In this document: piece by piece, positions 33,901 to 46,867 of the stretch | How the letters are laid out: each line of letters begins with the position of its first letter | How positions within the stretch are numbered: the first letter of the stretch is position 1 | NCBI RefSeq assembly: GCF_014805685.1 | Contig: NC_060911.1 | Coordinates: 12,460,712 to 12,524,711 of the forward strand | Reading direction: 5' to 3' | Source: Silurus meridionalis | Lineage: Eukaryota; Chordata; Actinopteri; Siluriformes; Siluridae | DNA: 64,000 bases | Position numbers and translations under genes: made by a program | The notes under the pieces: generated by a model | Seen by the model: the letters and a program-made list of their open reading frames with translations, nothing else | Told to the model about the DNA's origin: nothing | Databases searched by the model: none

Positions 33901-35217
33901 TGCCGCCTCGCTTCCCCCTCCTTTGTTTACGGTCTCGGCACTGGCGCTGTGGTCTCGCTGCCGGCCGAACTGGATCAGCGGTCTACGGTGTTTTATTTTT
34001 CCTGTGATTTTCTCTCAAAAGAATGTTATGCTGAGAAAACAGCTAATGTTGATCACGGCAAAATTGTGGCAATAACGAAAAACTAACTTGTTATTGCGAA
34101 AAAATTTACGTGTTTATAAGAAAACGAAAGAAACAAATATTATAATGCATGGTCTTTTAGGACTTCTGTAGAGTCATCATCAAGATAAGAAATAATTTGC
34201 TTCTAATCTGTATGACTAATCTGTATGGCACTATGTGTTTGTAGAACTCTTTATTGATTGGAGATTGTAGTGCGAGTAGGCCGTGGCCTCGGTCAAGTCA
34301 ACTCATCTCATCCAGGCGCCATGAACAATGTCTTATGATTCACTGCACTCTATTCTGCAGTGGAATTTACACTGAAGGCCCACGGTTTTTTATAAATTTA
34401 CATCTTGCAACATTGGGTCAGCCAGATGATGGTGCAAAAAACATTCAAAAGTAGATAATCAGAGAAAATCCATGTAAATCCAATACCCAACAATATAATG
34501 TGCGAGTTTCCAGATTTTATACCGAAGCTTAAGAAGATTCCTGCCTTTTCTCATCGAGTGCTGCCGAGCTTGCTTTAACGATGCATTTGTCTCCATACAT
34601 AACCTAGCTGGTGAGTGTCTTCTCGAATGAGAATTACATATTTATGATCGTTCTGTTTTCTCACAAACAAACAGCATCTTACTGGAAAAAATACAATCAG
34701 AATGAGTTTTTAAAAGAAAATAAATGTTTGGTTCTGTAATCCCAGAGTTTGTCCCATTTTCTGTAGTAACAGTCTTATCTTTCCTGCCTCTGCCCTACAT
34801 TTGACCAGAGGCATGGAGTCTTGATCAAGTCGTCTAATCATTAGGTATCTTTTTGTCTTATCTTTAAAGAGAAGGACATGACCATGTTTAGCAGGCAGAC
34901 ACAAGAAGTGTAGTCCCTAACCCTGTGTTTATCTTTCTTGCTGTGTGTTATTTATGGAGAAAAGTTCTTACTTTGTTAGATATGTCACTGCCAATGTGTC
35001 TAGATTTGGGATTTTAAGATTCAGGGATTCGTAACGATGTGATTTATAAATGTAAAAAAGTTACGATACAAGTTTTTAACTATTTCTATTAAAATCTACA
35101 GTTTTTGACGTATTTGTGTCGGTAGAAGAAGTTGATGCGCTTTTATTATGTATTTTATGTCTTTCAAGTGCGTTCTCTCAGCATTGCTGCTGCTACGTGA
35201 ATATGACCCATCACAAC
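33901..35217 (+). other. Intronic sequence without recognised features
   Basis: 33900-34000 is GC-rich and may be 5' sequence of the antisense LINE. The rest shows no exon, RNA gene or known repeat. Confidence 0.5.
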
Positions 35218-35865
35218 ACCAGAGATGGAAAGTAATGAAAGTACAAATACTTTGTTGCTGTACTCAAGTAGATTTATCTGGTATCAGTACTTATACTTAG
35301 TAATATTTATTTTTCACTTTCAAATTTTTTCACTATCACTAATTAAATTTTTTTTACACAAATATCTATACTTTCTACTTACATTTTCAAACCAGACTTG
35401 TTACTTCGGATTGAATCTATTTGGTGACATAATCAATATTTTTTCTTCTCATCGCGCATCGTTTTCAGCTCATCAAACAATTTCCTGTCATTGCACGGCT
35501 TTTTCAATCCACTGGTGTATAATTTCCTGTCTCTCACACACCACAGGTGTAGACTACTTTACAAAGAGAACAATGAGCAAGACAGAAGGCAACATTCCTG
35601 ATCATCTTTTCTCCGCTGGTGTTCTATATGGTGGTTGTTCAGCCTGAATACATCCATTAGATAACAATTTGACATTATTTTTTTATTAATATATTAATAC
35701 AATGTAAGGTCCAGTTACCAGCATGCCACTAAAACAATAGTAGTAATGGCTACTTTTTACTTAAGTACACATCAGAGACCAAAATTCTTTACTTTAACTT
35801 GAGTAATAAAGTGTAGTCAGTACTTCAACTTTAAAACCAACCTTTTTTTTTTTTTTTTTTTAACC
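35218..35865. repeat. Non-autonomous DNA element-like repeat, copy 1
   Basis: Starts 'ccagagatggaaagtaatga' with 'gtactcaagtagattt', and ends with 'tactttaacttgagtaataa', giving loose inverted ends. A related but reversed copy is at 39895-40395 ('acttaagtagatctgg'). Confidence 0.5.
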
Positions 35866-36059
35866 AGAGTATTTTAAAACATAGAATAGAGATTAAATTG
35901 GCAGAGGTAGAGCTGCATTTTCCTGGATACAGAACAGCAAAGGGTTTATTTAATCTTTTTTTCTGCACTAAAAAAGCCTGTGTGAAAGGGGTCATGCATA
36001 GAAGTAAGAAGTAACTTTAAAAAATGTATGATTTGCTGTCTGTCTGGAACAAGAAACAG

Positions 36060-36640
36060 AAGTGTGTACCGTATTGAATTGCATAACATCATACTTTTTT
36101 AAATTTTTTTTAAACCAGGGAAAAGTGGCCACTGCTCAGGTTATTGCTTTTAGGAGTCGTACTTGGTTTACAACAATGGCAGGACCAAGTAGAACAATTG
36201 ATCTTAGTAAAACACTGTTATTCTCACAACCACATAATGTAAACGGAAACATGATTCATCAGACCATCTTTCATTGATGCATCAGTTCTGCTGCCCTTTT
36301 ATGTACTTTGGTGTTGTCCAGGGGTCAACATGGGAATTCAGTCTGCAGCTATGCAACATCTACTAAACAATCTGTGATGGTGTTCTGACATGTTTCTGCC
36401 AGAGCCAGCAATTTGTGCTACAGCAGCACTTTTAACATACTTCGGAAAGCAATGGAAGGGTGGGCTTGACCCTTTAACAGTTCACCAGCTACCATTTCTT
36501 GACCAATTTTGGTAGGTACTAACCACTACGTATTGGAAAAACCCCACGATCTTGTCATTTAGGATATGCTCTGACCCACTTTGGGCAAAGTCACTTAGAC
36601 CTTCGCCTGTTGTTTCTGCTTCCAACAAATTAACTTCCGA
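36060..36640 (-). mobile_element. Decayed DNA-transposon-type repeat
   Basis: Contains 'accagctaccatttcttgac', 'ggtaggtactaaccactacg' and 'gatatgctctgacccacttt', the reverse complement of the N-terminal coding part of a widespread fish Tc1-like family. Relics of that family also appear at 58870-59395. The coding sense is lost. Confidence 0.5.
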
Positions 36641-37004
36641 GAACTGACCGTTGAAAAAAAGTCCAGTGTATAAGATGATGCTAATACATGTGAAGAGCTG
36701 TAGTAGGTTTGGGTGCTATAAAGTGACTACTAGTATTGGGTTGATATGCATTTTTTATGGCATGGATTCTAGGGGTGAAATGGTACACATAATTTACGGT
36801 TCTGTACATCACGGACATGGTTAAGTCACAGTTCAGTTTAATTTCGGAACAGTTAGGGGAAAGAAATGCAAAACGTGAAATTGCTTGGTTTTTTTTATTT
36901 TATTATTTATTTTATTAAAGTTCTTTATTATTAGCATTTGTGAACATCAGCACCATTTTCATGCATAGACAGGTTGTCTAGGGTGCAACCAGCTGGGGGC
37001 AAGG

Positions 37005-37105
37005 CACCAGTATGTGGGGGCCGGGCACCAGTATGTGGGGGCCAGGCACCAGTATGTGGGGGCCAGGCACCAGTATGTGGGGGCCAGGCACCAGTATGTG
37101 TTTAC
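37005..37105. repeat. 21-bp minisatellite, about five units
   Basis: Unit 'caccagtatgtgggggccag' plus one g, at 37005, 37026, 37047, 37068 and 37089. Since 21 is divisible by 3, one frame repeats GARHQYV, but nothing else suggests coding. Confidence 0.92.
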
Positions 37106-37436
37106 ATACTTCAATTCAAGCAATTTTGCAATGATTTTTAAATGTGTTTTACCTTTTTATGCAAGATTGCAAATGATTTGTATGGTGTTAAAGTGGAGCA
37201 TTGTGGTGGGAGGGTGGAGCCATGGAGGGTGGTAACGATAGGAATCTCGTCTATAGTGCCAACATTTTTAGAAATGAACAACAGTTTGAAGATGACTCGA
37301 ACGGCACCGGTTTTTCGCACATGCCCAATACAAAATCGTGTTTCCCGAAAACAATACCATTTGATATGTCAATGATTTTAACAATGTACTGCACGTAAAA
37401 CAAGGATTGCATTTGTTTACACGTGCATTAAAGGGC

Positions 37437-37640
37437 AATAGAATAGAATAGTTTTTATTTGTCACATATACATTACATTATATTGTCACATATACATTAC
37501 AGCACAGTGAAATTCGTTCTTCGCATATCCCAGCTTGCTCAGAAGCTAGGTTCAGAGCGCAGGGTCGGCCATGATACGGCGCCCCTGGAGCACAGAGGGT
37601 TAAGGGCCTTGCTCAAGGGCCCAAGAGTGGCAGGTTGGCT
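37437..37640. repeat. Interspersed repeat (same family as 5846-6050)
   Basis: Shares 'cttcgcatatcccagct', 'ccatgatacggcgcccctgg' and 'gagggttaagggccttgctc' with the other copy. Confidence 0.65.
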
Positions 37641-38587
37641 ATGAACGCCCTCTACCGAAAACTAATACATGTACTTTTACTCCCTTATTGGATACCTTTG
37701 CCTTCAACATCTAAATTTAAATCATGCATTTATGTTGTTTTCTTTTCAATTTGGCACTTTTTGCAACACTGCCAATGTTAATCGAGTTGAGGCTGAACAT
37801 TAAACTTTCTGTTCCCTCCTCACTACACAGGCATGAGTAATCAAACACAGAGAACATTGTAACAGTAAATATTAATAGAGCACAAACCACCTAAAGATAA
37901 ACACAAAACCAATAAACAAGCATTTATAGGCAACTGCAGTTTGCCGTAAGATTTAAGAACATGCACTGAAAAAGTGAATGAGGAAAGAAATCGCCGACAT
38001 CGGCCAACGATTAATTTGATAAATGTTGTCGCCATGTTGTTGTGGCCATTGGTGGAAATACCAGCAAATTAACCTCTTGAAAACCATGCATGTCTGGGAA
38101 TATGAAGAATACACCCAAATGATGCAAGAGATATTCCCAAAGACAAACACTGCTCAGCAGTTAAAAAAAATCCACAATGCTGCTGCTGCAAAAAAAACAA
38201 CAAAAAAGAGTGAGTGACAGTTTTACAGGCAAAATACCTTCATGATTAGAGAGATTAAAGGTCTGACTAGTTAAATAAAATGGTGAATGTTATCGAGGTA
38301 AACATGCTGATTCATCCTGACGCCTTACCTCTGGATGGAGTTCTCTCCAATTTGTGGCCATGCTGTGGAACTAGGGATATCACATCACATAAACAACACA
38401 AGAACAATGATGGAACTGTAATTCATGGACATTTAGTGTTAAGGATGAAGACTGGTTTCTCTTTCGAGTCTGGAGGAAGAAAAATTTCTTGCACTTAAAC
38501 CAGTAGAAGACCACGTTTTATTTAAATCCTCTTAGTGCAGAACCTGAATCTGAGGCTACGGGGTGTCAAACTAACTGAAACTCCTTT

Positions 38588-38785
38588 CTTTCGGCTTCTC
38601 CCGTTAGGGGGTCGCCACAGCGGATCATCCGTATTCCTGATCCGCATGTTCGATTTGGCACGTTCTTACGCTGGATGCCCTTCCTAACGCAACCCTCCCC
38701 ATTTATCCGGGCTTGGGACCGGCACTAAGAGTGCACTGGCTTGTGCAACCCTAATGGCTGGGGTTGGTTCCCTGGGGATCGAACT
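38588..38785 (-). mobile_element. tRNA-Glu SINE, antisense, head truncated
   Basis: Inverted body: 'cttctcccgttagggggtcg', 'ccgcatgttcgatttggcac', 'ggatgcccttcctaacgcaa', 'ctggggttggttccctgggg'. The tRNA part is lost after the B-box side. Confidence 0.85.
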
Positions 38786-39229
38786 AACTGAAACTAATTT
38801 GGATAATTTGCAAAATTTCCTGATTGGGTAGTTGCACATGTTTCCAATAGTGTTTGTACATCTCAAGTGATTTTTCCTGACTGTCTATGTGGTGGTTTTC
38901 CAGTACGATGTTATTCTTCATTGTTATTCTTATTGTGGACAGATGACAATAGATGTTTCAAAATCTTTCATCCTAGCATATATCTAATCAGGCAGCATCA
39001 TTTTGCCTCAACATGACCTATTACCTAATTATCCAAGCCATCCTTTCGGTTTATGCAACACCCACATATTGAGAATATTATGACAACTCGTTCACTTGAG
39101 TAATTTAGAAGAAAAACACTTGGCGAATCAATGCCAAAAATATTTTACTAGAATATATAAACTAATAAGGATGATAAAAGGAGATTTGCCATTGCTATCA
39201 CACTTGAAGAATGGCACTTATTCATTTAG

Positions 39230-39615
39230 CTATTTCTCCATAATTCAGTCTGTCCTGGAAATGCCATAACAGAAACATAGTACAGGATGACTCTAGATGT
39301 AGTTGTAGTTTGCAGCATTGAAGCTAAGGCACCGAAATATGTTTCAGCATGATTGGTCTCCTGTGCACAAAGCATGATTAACTGGTTTGCTAAAATTGGA
39401 ATGGAACATCTTTGGGATGAATTTACCCCCCAAGACATCTAATTATGGCTGAATTGAATTGAAGTCCCCACAAACATACTCCAAAGGTCCCCACAATTTT
39501 TCCACAGCATTGATATTGTAAATCAGAATCTTGTGTACGATCTTCAGAAAGCACGTACGCTTGTGATGGTTAGGTGTTCGCAAAAGTTTTGGCCATAGAG
39601 TATACAGTTGTATAC
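39230..39615 (-). mobile_element. Tc1-type relic
   Basis: The right part 'tgatggttaggtgttcgcaa' and 'aagttttggccatagagtat' is a typical terminus of a fish Tc1-like family. The left part holds a decayed transposase 3' region ('ggaatggaacatctttggga'). Confidence 0.55.
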
Positions 39616-39894
39616 GACTGGTCATTTTGAATCAGGTGACCTATTTCAATCTTTACTATAGTAGGAATTCTTTTGAGAGGGAAAAAAAAAAGTATTTGAA
39701 AAGTTTCTTTTGTTCCCCGTTGCTGTTTCAAACCTACACAGATATACTGTAAATGTCATAAAAGCATAAGATAGATTATCTTCACGCCGTCCTACCGACC
39801 TCTTTCCTCAGTGTTGTCCTAAAAGAAATGTGCTGTGCTGTGAGTATATGAAGTTAAGAGAGCAGCTGGACGATCGTGGCGACGAACTTTAGCC

Positions 39895-40395
39895 AGAATA
39901 GTACAAAGTTACATTGACTCGTGCAATTGTAATCGAGTAGGTTTTTTTGTTTACTTTTTTTTTTACTTTTACTTAAATATGTTTAATTTGAAGTATTGTA
40001 CTTAAAAACCTTTAAAATCACATTTGTTACTGAGTAAAAATAAATATATAAATACAAAAAAAATTAAGCAAGGGGAAATAATTGCACCTGGGGAAATAAT
40101 GCACTTGATAGAATCATCAAGTAGATCATGATAGATAGAACACACACTAAATGTACAAGAAAGAAAGATCCAGCTAAAATAAACAAAAGTAACTTTAAAT
40201 TTAAAATGTTTAAATGAGTAAATTTGTATTTATTTATTTATTATTTTTTTTACTTAAGTAGATCTGGATTTTAAACGGTTAACTTTACTTTTAAAATTTT
40301 TAAATTTGTTTGAAGTAACAGTACTTTTACTTAGAATACATACCTAGAAATGTACAAAGAGTAGAATATGTACTCTTTCTACCTCTGGTAACGGA
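39895..40395. repeat. Non-autonomous DNA element-like repeat, copy 2
   Basis: Reversed relative of 35218-35865, with several 'tttacttaagtaga'-like words and the ending 'actctttctacctctggtaa'. Confidence 0.5.
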
Positions 40396-41212
40396 AAATC
40401 TCTCTTTGCACTTATTTTGAATTTTTTAAAGCAGTATTAATGTATTGCAGCACACTTGTACTTTGGATCCAGTGGCGCACAACATGGTGCGGTGCTACTT
40501 TTACTAGAACATGTGGTATTTGAACAAAACTTTTTGCATATAGGAAATAAGAAATAGCCTTCCAACTGCAACTCCACCGTTTGAGTGTCGAGGAAGATTG
40601 CGTGTGGGCGAGTCCAACAGGGACAGAACGTGCCTTGCAGCGTTCCCCTGCCAGGGACAGGTCCTCTTGTGACCTGTTAACATTTCAAAGAGAGAACAGT
40701 TTTGTATTAGTTGGTCCTACTCATGGGGGAAAAAGTATAACAGGCAAATGTGTCATCGAGTCCTAGACTGAAACTGAAAAGGGCTGTATTTTCAGGTTCA
40801 CTTTTGCTCGTTTATGTAGGCTGGTGAAAAAAATAAAGTTCAAAATTCCTGGCACATTTATTAAAAAGGATTCATATTTAGGCAATTTATCATATTCAGT
40901 GTATTGTAGCAAGGAAAAAAACATAGCAGCGGGTTTGAATGTTATGGTTTTATAGTAAATCTTCTACTGTATGCCGGTGAATTTGCTACTAATGAGCTTT
41001 TTTTTAAAGTAGTGATTTTTTTTTTACTTATTTTTTATGTCGTCTCAAAGAGTGATTTGTTCATGAGCATGAAGCGCATGAGCAAATTTTCATAAAATCT
41101 CTCTGGGTTATGTACAGGAAGCAGGATTGAGTAGTTCATCCCATTTGTTTCAAGTCGTTCGTTATTTTATCGTGACTCCCGTATACAGTACGCTATGCAG
41201 TTATTTATACAT
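40396..41212 (+). other. Intronic sequence without recognised features
   Basis: No repeat I recognise. The short frame at 40581-40766 has no splice context or family match. Confidence 0.5.
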
Positions 41213-41693
41213 ACACTACATTGCCAAAAGTATTGGGTCACCTGTCCTTTCCTGCTATATTTGGTTCTTTTCCAAACTGTTACCACAAAACTGGAGGCAC
41301 TCAATTGTACAGTATGTCAATTGATGCCTTTAATTACATTTAGCATTCACTTGAACTTGGAAACCCAGACCTGTTCCAGCATGGCGATGCTCCTGTGCAC
41401 AAAGTGAGCTCCTTGAAAATCTGGTTTACATGCTTTAGAGAGGAAGATCTTTAGTGGCCTGCTATAGAGCTCTGATCTCATCCCTACTGAACACCTTTGA
41501 GATTAATTGGAACGCTGACTGCACCCCAGGTCTCCTCACCTACATCAGTATCTGCCTTTCATAATAGCGGAACATCTTTCCATAAGAGTGGAGGGAATTA
41601 TAAGAGAAAATTGGGACTAAATGTGGAATGCAATGCCCAAAAATCACATACCGTACTTATGACCAGGTGACCCAATACTTTTGGCAATAGAGT
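41213..41693 (+). mobile_element. Tc1-type relic with both termini
   Basis: Left 'cactacattgccaaaagtat' with 'tgggtcacctg', right 'caggtgacccaatacttttg' with 'gcaatagagtg' are inverted termini. Between them is a decayed 3' transposase segment ('gaacacctttgagattaatt'). Length about 480 bases, so an internal deletion derivative. Confidence 0.75.
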
Positions 41694-42084
41694 GTATATA
41701 AATCATTGGCTCTATATTTAAAGTTGGTGTATGTAGACGTGCTGGGGATCTGCTTTTTATGTGATCAAAGGAACAAAATGAACTAAATGACTCGAAAAAG
41801 ATTCTTTCATGTTGATGGAGATTCAAAGAACCGAGTCACTAAAATGATCCGATCTTCCCAATACTAGTTTATAACTGATGCTTTAGAGAGTTTCTGAAGT
41901 GACAGTTTGATTTGGTGTCATTTAGATTTTTCTATAATATATAATCAGTAGAAAAAAAGAAATAGATTTTATGTCTAATGCTCAAATCACTACAATCGCT
42001 GTAATCTAAAGGTAGAATATAGACCAATTTACAAACCTGAATATAATGAATGATGATGTTTCAAACTTTTTTGTATTTGTGCAT

Positions 42085-42700
42085 ACCGACAAGCAACACT
42101 GCTTCTGGGAGAATATCCTATGGGCAAGAGGAGACAAACTGCAGCAACTGTTCGTACAAAATGAAGTTTTCGAAGAAAATGAATACGATACCTACCGTGG
42201 AACATGGAGGAGGTTGGATTATATTTTGGAACGTCCTTGCTGCGTTTGGCACAGGAAGCTTCGAATCCGTGCAGGGCACAATGAAATCTCAAAAACAAGC
42301 CGTTCTGGAGTGAAGCATACTGCCCAGTATCGGAAAGCAGTCTCGGTTGCAGCTCATGGGTCCTCCAACAGGATAATGACTAACAACATGGAGCTAAAAG
42401 CACCCAAAACACTGCAATATTCTAAATGTGGCCTTCTATGAGCCATGATCCGAATTTGATCCATCCAACATCTATGGGAAAAGAGGTGAGACATGCAGTC
42501 TGGAGAGAAGGCATGTTTCAAACCTGAGATGGCTGGAGCAGGTTGCTCATTAGAAGTTGGCCAAACAACCTCTAGACAGGCCGGAATCCTAATTTAGAGA
42601 TTTGCAACGATTGCCTCTGAAGGTTGTCCATGTTTTGTCCATTTCATTTGTTTTTTAGCAAAAAAAAAGAAAAATCTGATTTTCTTTTTATTGAATATGC
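42085..42700 (+). mobile_element. Decayed Tc1-like transposase segment
   Basis: Short frames retain TVEHGGGWIIFW, close to the [13 protein letters not shown] motif of Tc1 proteins, then sequences like 'caacaggataatgac' (QQDND region) and 'catctatgggaaaag' (ENLWG region). Badly frameshifted. Confidence 0.65.
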
Positions 42701-43129
42701 AATAAACAATTCCAAATCCTTTTGTCGGTTTATTTCCAAAGAAATTTTTTATTTTTTATTTTTTGTACAGTGAAGTTAAAATATGCCGTTTCTAGCATAG
42801 ATGCACCGTTTCTACGCCAATAAATGGAACTTGTGCATCTCCAAAACCTAAATCCCACCATGTTCATTTAATTACCATAGAGGTTTCATTAATTTAAAGG
42901 TGTAATGAAGAAAATCTTTTGCTGTTACAAGGTGACACTTTATACTGTATGCGTTTTAGACCATTCCTTTACGCACATCTATTTGAGTTCATTATTATTT
43001 CAATAGACTTTTGTGTGCATTTTACTGATAAACAGCTGTCTTCAGCTCACGGCTCTCTGACTTTCCCCCATTTAAAAAACACCAATGTGCCTCTTTTAGT
43101 CTTTTTTTTTTCACTCTCAGGTGTTTTGG

Positions 43130-43440
43130 GACATTTATTTCCTCAATCATCGCAAGTCCCTGAGGCAGTATTGCAGCCTCCAGACAGTGATGCTCCTTCC
43201 ACCATGCTTACAATCTGTACAAAGCTCCTTTTTTCCCCCCTTCTCTATATACGGTCCAGAATAGTCCATTTCTAGCTTTTGCCTCATCTATCTGCTGAAC
43301 ATGCCTGGAGGATCGTGGAACATCAAGGTGGTCTATTGCAAATGGGAGACGTGCAGCGGTGTTTGGTCTAGATCGCAATGGATTCTCTGTGGACCGTTGA
43401 TGCCGTTCTCTTAGTGAGACGTGTTCAGGTCTTTTGCCGT
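43130..43440 (-). mobile_element. Decayed Tc1-like segment, antisense
   Basis: 'tgatgctccttccaccatgc' is the reverse complement of the HGGG motif coding region. 'ggtctattgcaaatgggaga' and 'tgtttggtctagatcgcaat' match upstream parts of a fish Tc1 family from memory. Confidence 0.5.
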
Positions 43441-43713
43441 TTCCATTTTTGGTATATATATATACAGACAGACAGACAGACAGATAGATAGATACAGTAA
43501 TTTGTTTAGCTGATTTTCCCTGTCTCTCACGGACCATAAAACTTTGAACAAAGGGAATTGTATTGATTGTTTTGTTGAAATTATGAAATTCATGAATAAA
43601 AATATAATACATTTTAAAATGAAGTAAAATGTTAATACAGTACAGTACTGTATACATAAAATAGCATTTTTGGAGTGGCGTTCTTTTATCACAGGCGGTT
43701 TTGGATACGTAAA

Positions 43714-43721
<8 letters not shown>

Positions 43722-43781
<60 letters not shown>
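43722..43781. repeat. (TA)n array
   Basis: Pure TA tract. No transposon terminus is evident beside it. Confidence 0.95.
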
Positions 43782-43782
<1 letters not shown>

Positions 43783-44294
43783 CTATCAATATCAATCATA
43801 CTATTTTGCTTATATGGGGGTGTCCAATGTCTGATTTCACATAGAACTACTAGTTTTCTCGCAAATAAGTTAATGCACAGCCATGATCCCCGATCGACAC
43901 AGGAGCATCTTAACAGGTATTTAAATATTTTAGAATGTCTGGGAGATTCTGTAAAAGTTTATTCCCTTCTAATTTTATTCCGTAAATTAATTTTGAATTG
44001 TTTTTCGGTGCATCGATGCGGCGCTGTACCTAAAGCACCCTCGCACAGGCAATTTAGCGGATTTAATTATATTTGCCGATATGCGAAATGTGCAAATCAT
44101 TTCTGCAGTTATTTATTTACTTTCTTTTAGGTTTATTGATCCAAAATGTGTTTACATTTTCTTCTATATCTTTTTTTGTGATGTTCTGTACATCCTGGCT
44201 TTAAAATGGTATTGGGAATCGTTTGACCAACGTTTATCCACATCGTTTCAACTTTAAAAAGATTGAAATCGGCATCGTCAGTTAGGGTAAGCAC

Positions 44295-44295
<1 letters not shown>

Positions 44296-44342
<47 letters not shown>
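44296..44342. repeat. (GT)n microsatellite
   Basis: About 23 pure GT units. Confidence 0.95.
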
Positions 44343-44344
<2 letters not shown>

Positions 44345-44649
44345 AAAAAAAATAATGTTTTTGTTGACACATTTGTCTCCCTTCCAACAGACATAAACAG
44401 ACAGATGATTTGACTGTCGACTATAGACAACACTTCTGTTTTGACTATGTAAATCCTTAGTTGAGGAGACCCAACTATGAGCTTTTTAGCATCAAGCAAT
44501 TGATTGTATCATTGAAGGCCTCATCATTGGTAGGATATAAAAAATTATGTGGAGGAAATGATTACACCAAAAGTAAATGGTACACCACAAGACCAAAAGT
44601 AAATGCATTTAAATAAGTAATATTTTACTGGTTTTTAAAAGACTAAACC

Positions 44650-44880
44650 TTACATCAAACCATGATCACAATATAATCTGCAAACTTAATAGTCCACTGA
44701 GACTCCTGTCCGACCTCGTCCGTCAGCCTGTCCATCACCACTGCAAACAGGAAAGGGCTCAGAGCCGATCCTTGATGCAGTCCAGCCTCCACTTTGAACC
44801 AGTCTGTCATCACTCGTGTCACACTGTCCTCATACATATCCACCCTCAGATACTTCCTTGCCACACCAGACTTCCTCATA
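44650..44880 (-). mobile_element. RTE-like reverse transcriptase fragment, antisense
   Basis: The - frame reads MTDWFKVEAGLHQGSALSPF, then FAVVMDRLTDEV and IKFADYIVIM, the RT motif where F-A-D-D is expected (second D replaced by Y). Same family as 26140-26650. Confidence 0.8.
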
Positions 44881-44884
44881 CAAT

Positions 44885-45475
44885 AATAGATGTTTTGAGA
44901 ATACAGTCGAAATATTTTAACAATAAAGTCAAAGTTAGGAAAATAGTCAATGTTTTGAGAATAAAGTCAAAATATTTTAAGAAAAGTTATTAGCAATAAG
45001 GGAATAAAGTCGAAATGACAAGAATAAAGTCTAAATGTTTTGAGAATAAAATTCGAAATATTCTGACAAAGTAAAAATTACAATAAAGTCTGAGTTCTGA
45101 AAATAAAGTTGAAGTTGCAAGAATAAAGTTGAAGTTACGAGAAGAAAGTAAACGTTTTAAGACTAAAGCCGAAATATTTTAAAAATAAAGTTGTAGCAAT
45201 ACAAGATTAAAAATTAAAGAAAAAATGCAGAATTGCGAGAAACATTTTGTTGGCACGAAGTTCTAATTAGTAAACTGACACTGCAGTGGTTCAGTAGGAA
45301 ACTTAATTTTATTCAGAAGAAAAAATGAGACTTTTTGCAGTATGTTGTTTTACAAGAGTTTATGAGGATGATGATGGAAAAAAAAAAGTCCCTGAACTGG
45401 TTGATCACTCGACTTTTTACCTAAATTATTACGACTTTATTCTCGTATTGCTACGACTTTATTCTCATATCTTAG
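44885..45475. repeat. Repeat array built on an ataaagtcgaaat-type motif, with an inverted end
   Basis: About a dozen irregular copies of 'gagaataaagtcgaaat' run from 44900 to 45190. At 45430-45470 the motif recurs inverted, as 'cgactttattctcgt' twice. Direct subterminal repeats on one side and inverted ones on the other suggest a non-autonomous DNA transposon. Confidence 0.6.
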
Positions 45476-46269
45476 ATTTAACTTTTTTTTTGTTTTATTG
45501 GCATCATAATAATTCAATGTATAAAATATTAAATGCTAATTTGTTTTCCTGTATAAGCAAAACGTACATTTTAATACATTTTTTGTACATAAAATAATTT
45601 TTTTTTACATCTAGTCACTATGCTTTCTGGTAAAAAAAAAAAAAAGAAAAAGTTGCAGCTATTATTCACATCTGGACTCACATTCATTCCTGACATGTTC
45701 TCTTTATCATTCTTCATCAAACCTAAATCATATACAGCTGTAGTCGTCTGTAGTCCTGTGCTGTGAGCAGCTAAGTGCTGGTCAGGCCGTGTCCATTTTC
45801 ATACTGGGTTTGTTAGACCCATTAGGCTTATTGATGGTGCTCCAAGTCCACTTTTTTTTTTTTTAAAGCTTTTATTAACATTCATTAAGTAGTGTCAAGA
45901 GAGTGAGATCCTCCATGCGACGTGACCGTGCAGCTATATTAGCTCAGGTGCACTCATATGTTAACTCGGCAATGAAAACAGATCAATTAGGGAAGTAGTG
46001 CACGGTAATTTGAATAATTGATGATGAATGACAGGTAATGCAATCAAAGCCTGAGGCTCTGTGCTGTTCTTTCTTTCATTCTTTTTTAGAAATCTTCTTG
46101 ACCTGAACTGGATCCTGCTCATTTGAATGTGGTAGTGTTTTGAACAATTATTCTGGTTAGGGTTGACTGTTAAGCAGAAATATGTCAGTATTTATTTTTT
46201 TTTTGCAGAAAAGGAATTATAGTTGTGTGTGTAGACATACATTTTATCATACAGCAGATACTCATATAT
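45476..46269 (+). other. Intronic sequence without recognised features
   Basis: AT-rich with several homopolymers; no exon or known repeat. Confidence 0.5.
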
Positions 46270-46838
46270 GAGGTACCATCAAAAAGTTCCAAGCTGGATG
46301 GTGCTATTCTGACCACATGCCTTACCACGTCTGCAATTTCATCATAGACAGCAAGTTAGAGCAAACAGCAAGCGTGAAGTTCTGCATGAAACTGGGCAAT
46401 TCTGCCACAAAGACGTTTGACATGACGTGCCTTTGACATACGGCGATGCTGCAACGAACATCACCGGAAAGATGACAAAAGATCGGGAAGACCTTCAACG
46501 AATTCAACCCCTGAAAATGTCGAAACCATTCGGCAACTTGTGCATGATGATCGGTGGAAAAACAATCCCCATTCTCGGTTCCGCTCCCACCCTTGTCCCC
46601 AGATTTGTCTCCTGTGGACTTCACCCTTCTGATCCAAAATCCACCTTGCAAAACCGTTGCAAAGATCCAGCAAAAATCACAGAAGGTGCTTAAAGAAGAC
46701 TTCCAGAACACATTCCAGAAGTGGCAGAAGCGCTAGGAGCTCAGTATTGCTGTGCAAGGGGACTATTTTGAAGGTGATAGTGTGTCAATGTGCATTTAAC
46801 AGAGCTTTCTTGTAAACGGAGCTCGTTTTAAAACATAC
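46270..46838 (+). mobile_element. Mariner relic, copy 4
   Basis: Starts at terminus 'gaggtaccatcaaaaagttc'; ends near 'cttgtaaacggagctcgttt'. Contains 'ggtgctattctgaccacatg', 'acggcgatgctgcaacgaac' and the mariner 3' coding end 'cacattccagaagtggcag'. Frameshifted and internally deleted. Confidence 0.8.
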
Positions 46839-46867
46839 GTATGTAATGTATATATACATACACACAG

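Noticed and set aside
35225..35647. 140-codon + frame
   Set aside because: Lies in an AT-rich interspersed repeat with low-complexity composition; no domain and no splice context.
37005..37105. Possible CRISPR-like array
   Set aside because: Units are contiguous without unique spacers, and the DNA is vertebrate; it is a minisatellite.
40581..40766. Short frame with a P-loop-like GPTHGGKS
   Set aside because: Chance resemblance: spacing GPTHGGKS fits loosely, but no flanking NTPase sequence or exon signals exist.
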